Of a stretch of DNA of 8,454 bases, positions 5,370-8,454 are shown in pieces. The notes below the pieces were generated by a model, which was given only the letters and a program-made list of their open reading frames with translations, searched no databases and had not been told where the DNA came from. Made by a program: the position numbers and the translations under genes. Within the stretch, counting starts at the first letter, position 1; every line of letters starts with the position of its first letter. Source of the stretch: Nitrososphaerota archaeon (GTDB lineage Archaea > Thermoproteota > Nitrososphaeria > Nitrososphaerales > Nitrosopumilaceae); assembly GCA_030624325.1 (NCBI GenBank), contig JAUXKJ010000009.1, positions 1 through 8,454 of the forward strand. Reading direction: 5' to 3'.

Positions 5370-7487
5370 CTATCGTAACTGGGACTTTATGTTATCTGCA
5401 AGTGTCGAACCTATTTTATCAATCTCTGCCAATTTTTTTACTGGAATCTTTGAAAGATCCTCAAGATCTTTTATGTCGTTTTTATACAATTTTCGTGCGC
5501 GAATCCTACCAATTCCTTTGATTTTTACTAGTTGGGTTAATTCTTCTCTTATTCCATAGATGATTCTTTTTCTTAAAACATCTAATTCCTCTAAAAGATC
5601 TGCCCGCTCACCTTGTTTAGTAAGCTCTCGAAGGCAATATACTAACCAATCAGAAGTTTCTACTATTCGGTGCATATCTCCAGATTGAATATTCAAATTA
5701 TCTGAAAGTGAAATTTCAGATGATTCAGTAATCCAAGCATCCAAAGCAAGTAAACTCCTTGAACAATCGTACTCTGATATTGGTTCAATAAGTTCAGAGG
5801 CATAGTTTTCAAGCAAAATTCCTACCTTCTCATAGTCTTTGTTTCTTAGGGCAAACTTTGGAAAAAATTCCTCTGAAGTGGTAATCAAGTGTAACAAACC
5901 AAAAGTGTGTTTTCGTTCTTTTGTTACAATTTTTAGTGCATCTCTAAAATAAGTTGCAGTTAGTGGATCAATGTATAGTTTAGAAACTTTTTTACCAAAT
6001 TCAGTTGCTACAAATCGTTCTCCTTTTTTTATAATAAGATCTTCTTCTAATAGGAACTTTTGTGCAATATCTATTCCAAATTTTATTGTTGGTGCTCTAG
6101 TTTGAGTTCCACCTAATGTTTGCAAAAAGAATTCAACAATTTCATCTTTCTTAATACCAGGACGTGTAGCAATTAAACTAAGAACATGCGTTCTAAGAGA
6201 TTTATCATCAGTAATTTTAGATTCTATTGGCTCTGGTTCGCCGTTAACATAATAATCGATTAATTCAGAACTGTTAGAATTTCCAATTATTATTGCTTCA
6301 CCATATTCATCATATTGAGGTCGGCCTGCTCTGCCACAAAGCTGCTTGTATTCTAGAACACTTATTGGTCTATTTGCACCATAACGTGAATTGTAACGGT
6401 TGATACTCGATATTACAACTCTTCTTGCTGGAAGGTTAACCCCTGCAGCAAGTGTGGGAGTGGCTGCTATTAATTTGATCTTACCGTTTCTAAACTCTGA
6501 CTCTACTGTTTGTCTACAATTTTGGTTAAGACCTGCGTGGTGAAAGGCAACACCTTTTTTTATTAGAGAGGCAAGTGTTTTGAGAAGCTCAGTGTGTTCG
6601 TTGTTTTCTAAAAGTTTTTTTGAAATTTTTTCTAGTTCTATTTTGTCAGATTTTTTTAAAGATTTTGAAATTGCATCTGCTGCTTTAGTTGCAAGAGACG
6701 AAGAACGGGTTCTAGTTTCAGCAAAAAGTAAAGATTGGCCTCCATTTTTTACCGACTCTAGTCCCAAATCAACAGGTTTTCCCCTAATGCTAGATTCAAT
6801 TTCAAATTCTCTCCCATCATTCATCACTACAGAACCAGAGTCGTAAACCCCTTCGTAAAGAGGTACAGGTCTCCATTTATTTTCCACAAGTTCGGATTCT
6901 AGCCATTCAGATAACTCATGTGCATTAGAAATTGTAGCACTAAGGGCAAGGATTTGAGGATGGCTTTCAAGCAGTTTTAGTTTGGTTAAAGTAATTTCTA
7001 GTGCAGGTCCTCTGTCGTCATCACCGATTAGATGTATTTCATCTGCAATTACTAATCCAATTTCTTCAACCCAGTCTGCACCATGACGAATCACAGAATC
7101 CATTTTTTCGTTGGTAAGGATCAGAATGTCACTTGTTGCAAGATTCTTGTCTATTGATTTAAAATCTCCCGTTGAAATTTGAACTTTGATCTTTCTGCCA
7201 AAATCAATGTCTTCAAGTTTCTTAAACTCTTCAAATTTTTCGGCTGCCAAAGCACGGAGTGGACTAAGATAAACAATCTTTCCTTTGTTTTTTGAAAGAT
7301 AATTTATCATTCCAAGTATTGCAATTAGCGTTTTTCCACTAGCTGTTGGAGCTGAAACAAGAATATTTTTTCCATCAAGCAAACCTGCTTTGATACTTTG
7401 CTCTTGAGGAGGATAAAGTTCTGAATAACCCTGAGATTTTAGAATGCCAACTGCTGATTTTGATAATTTAAGATCAGATATCTTCAT
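5370..7487 (-). CDS. hel308: Hel308 (HelQ-type) Ski2-like DNA helicase
   Basis: The 705-residue product matches the usual length and layout of archaeal Hel308, a 3'-5' DNA helicase acting at stalled replication forks. Motifs in order: YPPQ (25-28), Walker A APTASGKT (46-53), LSPLRALA (74-81), DEIH (149-152), SAT (183-185), LLFAETR (253-259), ATPTLAAGVNLPAR (342-355) and QLCGRAGR (382-389). A winged-helix region follows, then the ratchet domain with SGDMHRIVETSDWL (602-615), and C-terminal helix-hairpin-helix elements IKGIGRIRARKLY (655-667) and IDKIGSTLADNI (689-700) that regulate DNA binding. All catalytic motifs are intact and no intein is present. The ATG start overlaps the mcm stop (ATGA), and a GC-rich hairpin ends at the base before the ATG. 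The next gene begins 10 nt after its TAG stop. Confidence 0.95.
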   Translation of the reverse strand: MKISDLKLSKSAVGILKSQGYSELYPPQEQSIKAGLLDGKNILVSAPTASGKTLIAILGMINYLSKNKGKIVYLSPLRALAAEKFEEFKKLEDIDFGRKIKVQISTGDFKSIDKNLATSDILILTNEKMDSVIRHGADWVEEIGLVIADEIHLIGDDDRGPALEITLTKLKLLESHPQILALSATISNAHELSEWLESELVENKWRPVPLYEGVYDSGSVVMNDGREFEIESSIRGKPVDLGLESVKNGGQSLLFAETRTRSSSLATKAADAISKSLKKSDKIELEKISKKLLENNEHTELLKTLASLIKKGVAFHHAGLNQNCRQTVESEFRNGKIKLIAATPTLAAGVNLPARRVVISSINRYNSRYGANRPISVLEYKQLCGRAGRPQYDEYGEAIIIGNSNSSELIDYYVNGEPEPIESKITDDKSLRTHVLSLIATRPGIKKDEIVEFFLQTLGGTQTRAPTIKFGIDIAQKFLLEEDLIIKKGERFVATEFGKKVSKLYIDPLTATYFRDALKIVTKERKHTFGLLHLITTSEEFFPKFALRNKDYEKVGILLENYASELIEPISEYDCSRSLLALDAWITESSEISLSDNLNIQSGDMHRIVETSDWLVYCLRELTKQGERADLLEELDVLRKRIIYGIREELTQLVKIKGIGRIRARKLYKNDIKDLEDLSKIPVKKLAEIDKIGSTLADNIKSQLR

Positions 7488-8454
7488 ACCCGGTTATAAT
7501 GACCGGGTTTGGATTCATAAATAGATGCCTCACGAAGCATTCTTCTAACATAGTTTCTAGCTTCGTCTTCAGTGAATTTTCCAGATTTGGCTAGTTCTTT
7601 GATAAATAATTTCTCCTCAACAGCAATCTTGTTTTCTCCTTCAAGTGACCGTAGAATATCCATAAAGAGTTGCATTTTGGATACCTCACTATGTGCTCTT
7701 CCTTGAAGAACTCCAAGATCAACTTTTCCGGTATTTACATCAACACCTGCATCCTGAAGCATGCTTTGAATCAAAAATATGGCTCTATCAGCATCTTCGG
7801 CCTCAACTTGGTCTTTCATTAAAAGTCTGGCTCTTGCTGTTGCAAGTCTTATCAAACCTTCTAATTGTCTTGGGGTGACAGTGATCATGTCTTCAGAATC
7901 AACGTTTCTCATTTTCATGTAATATTCCAAAATTTTCTCTTCTGCTTCTTTAGTTAAAACAGGATCGATTCTTTTTGCATATGACAAATATTTTGTTAGG
8001 ATATCAACATCGATTAAGGAACGAGTGTCATTACCTCTTGGAGTATGCAAATTAATAATATGCCTAGCGATTTTGGAATCTTTTTCCTTAGATGGAATAT
8101 CTCGTACCACAAAAATTAGATCGAATCTTGTGAGTAATGGAATTGGTAAATTCACATTTTCTGTAATGTTTTTGAATGGATCATATTTTCCATACATTGG
8201 GTTTGCAGCAGCAAGAATTGATGTTCTTGCATTGAGGGTAGCGACTATTCCACCTTTTGCAATGCTCGCTGATTGTTGTTCCATGACTTCGTGAAGTGCA
8301 CTTCTATCCTCAGGTTTCATTTTATCAAATTCGTCTATGCATACTAATCCTTGGTCTCCAAGTACAACTGCACCTGCCTCTAGCATCATTATTCCTGTTT
8401 TGTCACGTACAACTGCGGCAGTTAGACCAGCTGCAGTTGAACCTCTACCAGATG
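7484..8454 (-). CDS. mcm: MCM replicative DNA helicase, C-terminal part (N-terminus cut by the window edge)
   Basis: 322 complete codons are visible and the frame is open to the right edge; the ATG at 8389 is internal, since the 21 codons upstream continue the conserved GRGSTAAGLTAAV helix-2 insert. Seen (fragment residues): Walker B VCIDEFDKM (about 37-45), sensor 1 AAANPMYG (81-88), arginine finger TRFDL (108-112, R109), sensor 2 PRQLE (194-198, R195) and a C-terminal winged-helix domain ending in GHYNRV. Missing: the N-terminal DNA-binding domains and Walker A. MCM forms the ring-shaped 3'-5' helicase that unwinds the archaeal replication fork. No intein interrupts the visible part. The stop TGA overlaps the hel308 ATG by 4 nt, so the two helicases are translationally linked. 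Confidence 0.96.
   Translation of the reverse strand, partial: SGRGSTAAGLTAAVVRDKTGIMMLEAGAVVLGDQGLVCIDEFDKMKPEDRSALHEVMEQQSASIAKGGIVATLNARTSILAAANPMYGKYDPFKNITENVNLPIPLLTRFDLIFVVRDIPSKEKDSKIARHIINLHTPRGNDTRSLIDVDILTKYLSYAKRIDPVLTKEAEEKILEYYMKMRNVDSEDMITVTPRQLEGLIRLATARARLLMKDQVEAEDADRAIFLIQSMLQDAGVDVNTGKVDLGVLQGRAHSEVSKMQLFMDILRSLEGENKIAVEEKLFIKELAKSGKFTEDEARNYVRRMLREASIYESKPGHYNRV
7488..7508 (-). promoter_or_regulatory. GC-rich hairpin abutting the hel308 start codon
   Basis: ACCCGGT (7508-7502 on the minus strand) and ACCGGGT (7494-7488) are perfect 7-bp complements around the 7-nt loop CATTATA. The 3' arm ends at the base immediately before the hel308 ATG, inside the last codons of mcm (Pro-Gly-His-Tyr-Asn-Arg-Val). 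Such a fold would hinder independent initiation at hel308 and be opened by ribosomes finishing mcm. The repeat is seen; the control role is inferred. Confidence 0.55.

Noticed and set aside
5367..5384. Possible hairpin TCCC/GGGA near the start of the transferase gene, analogous to the one at hel308
   Set aside because: Only 4 bp with a 10-nt loop; too weak to separate from chance.
8387..8389. ATG at 8389 as the mcm start
   Set aside because: The frame continues upstream to the window edge with conserved MCM sequence (GRGSTAAGLTAAV), so this ATG is internal and the gene is cut, not short.
5370..8454. Inteins in mcm or hel308
   Set aside because: Archaeal helicases often carry inteins, but all motif regions visible here are continuous; the mcm Walker A site lies outside the window and cannot be judged.
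1..8454. CRISPR array, insertion sequence, integrase or attachment site at the tRNA genes
   Set aside because: No repeated units, transposase or integrase frames, or duplicated tRNA 3' ends are visible in the window.

Overview
The window looks like chromosomal DNA from an AT-rich ammonia-oxidising archaeon of the Nitrosopumilus/Nitrosarchaeum type (Nitrososphaerota, formerly Thaumarchaeota). The domain call is firm: it carries an archaeal MCM, a Hel308 helicase, an archaeal Trm112, a GlcNAc-1-phosphate transferase of the archaeal/eukaryotic type, tRNAs without encoded CCA, and apparently leaderless promoters. The genus-level call is an impression from low GC and protein style, not a search.

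Layout. (1) 1-525, minus: the first 175 codons of a ferredoxin-NADP reductase-like flavoprotein, cut by the left edge, with a TATA box placed as for a leaderless mRNA. (2) 652-850, plus: tRNA-Ala(GGC), a T8 tract, then tRNA-Pro(CGG). (3) 904-1506, plus: an orphan nucleotidyltransferase-like protein with no ATG start, beginning 53 nt after tRNA-Pro. (4) 1537-4140, plus: a tight four-gene operon of class IV aminotransferase (ilvE-like), Gfo/Idh/MocA dehydrogenase, Trm112 and left-handed beta-helix acyltransferase. (5) 4137-8454, minus: mcm (cut by the right edge), hel308, a polyprenyl-phosphate GlcNAc-1-phosphate transferase and a two-helix membrane protein, each joined to the next by a 4-nt overlap or a gap of about 10 nt.

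How they may work together. The minus operon couples the replicative helicase to a fork-repair helicase and then to the first step of lipid-linked glycan synthesis. The plus operon holds a dehydrogenase and acyltransferase pair resembling the WbpB/WbpD (WlbA/WlbB) enzymes that make acylated amino sugars. The two operons converge and overlap by 4 bp, so this may be a small surface-glycan region attached to replication genes.

No defence system, mobile element, CRISPR array or obviously foreign island is visible. The most interesting signals are a GC-rich 7-bp hairpin abutting the hel308 start at the mcm/hel308 overlap, the aminotransferase/dehydrogenase/Trm112/acyltransferase gene order, the heavy use of TTG/GTG starts (five of the nine genes whose start lies in the window), and the nucleotidyltransferase lying behind tRNA-Pro.
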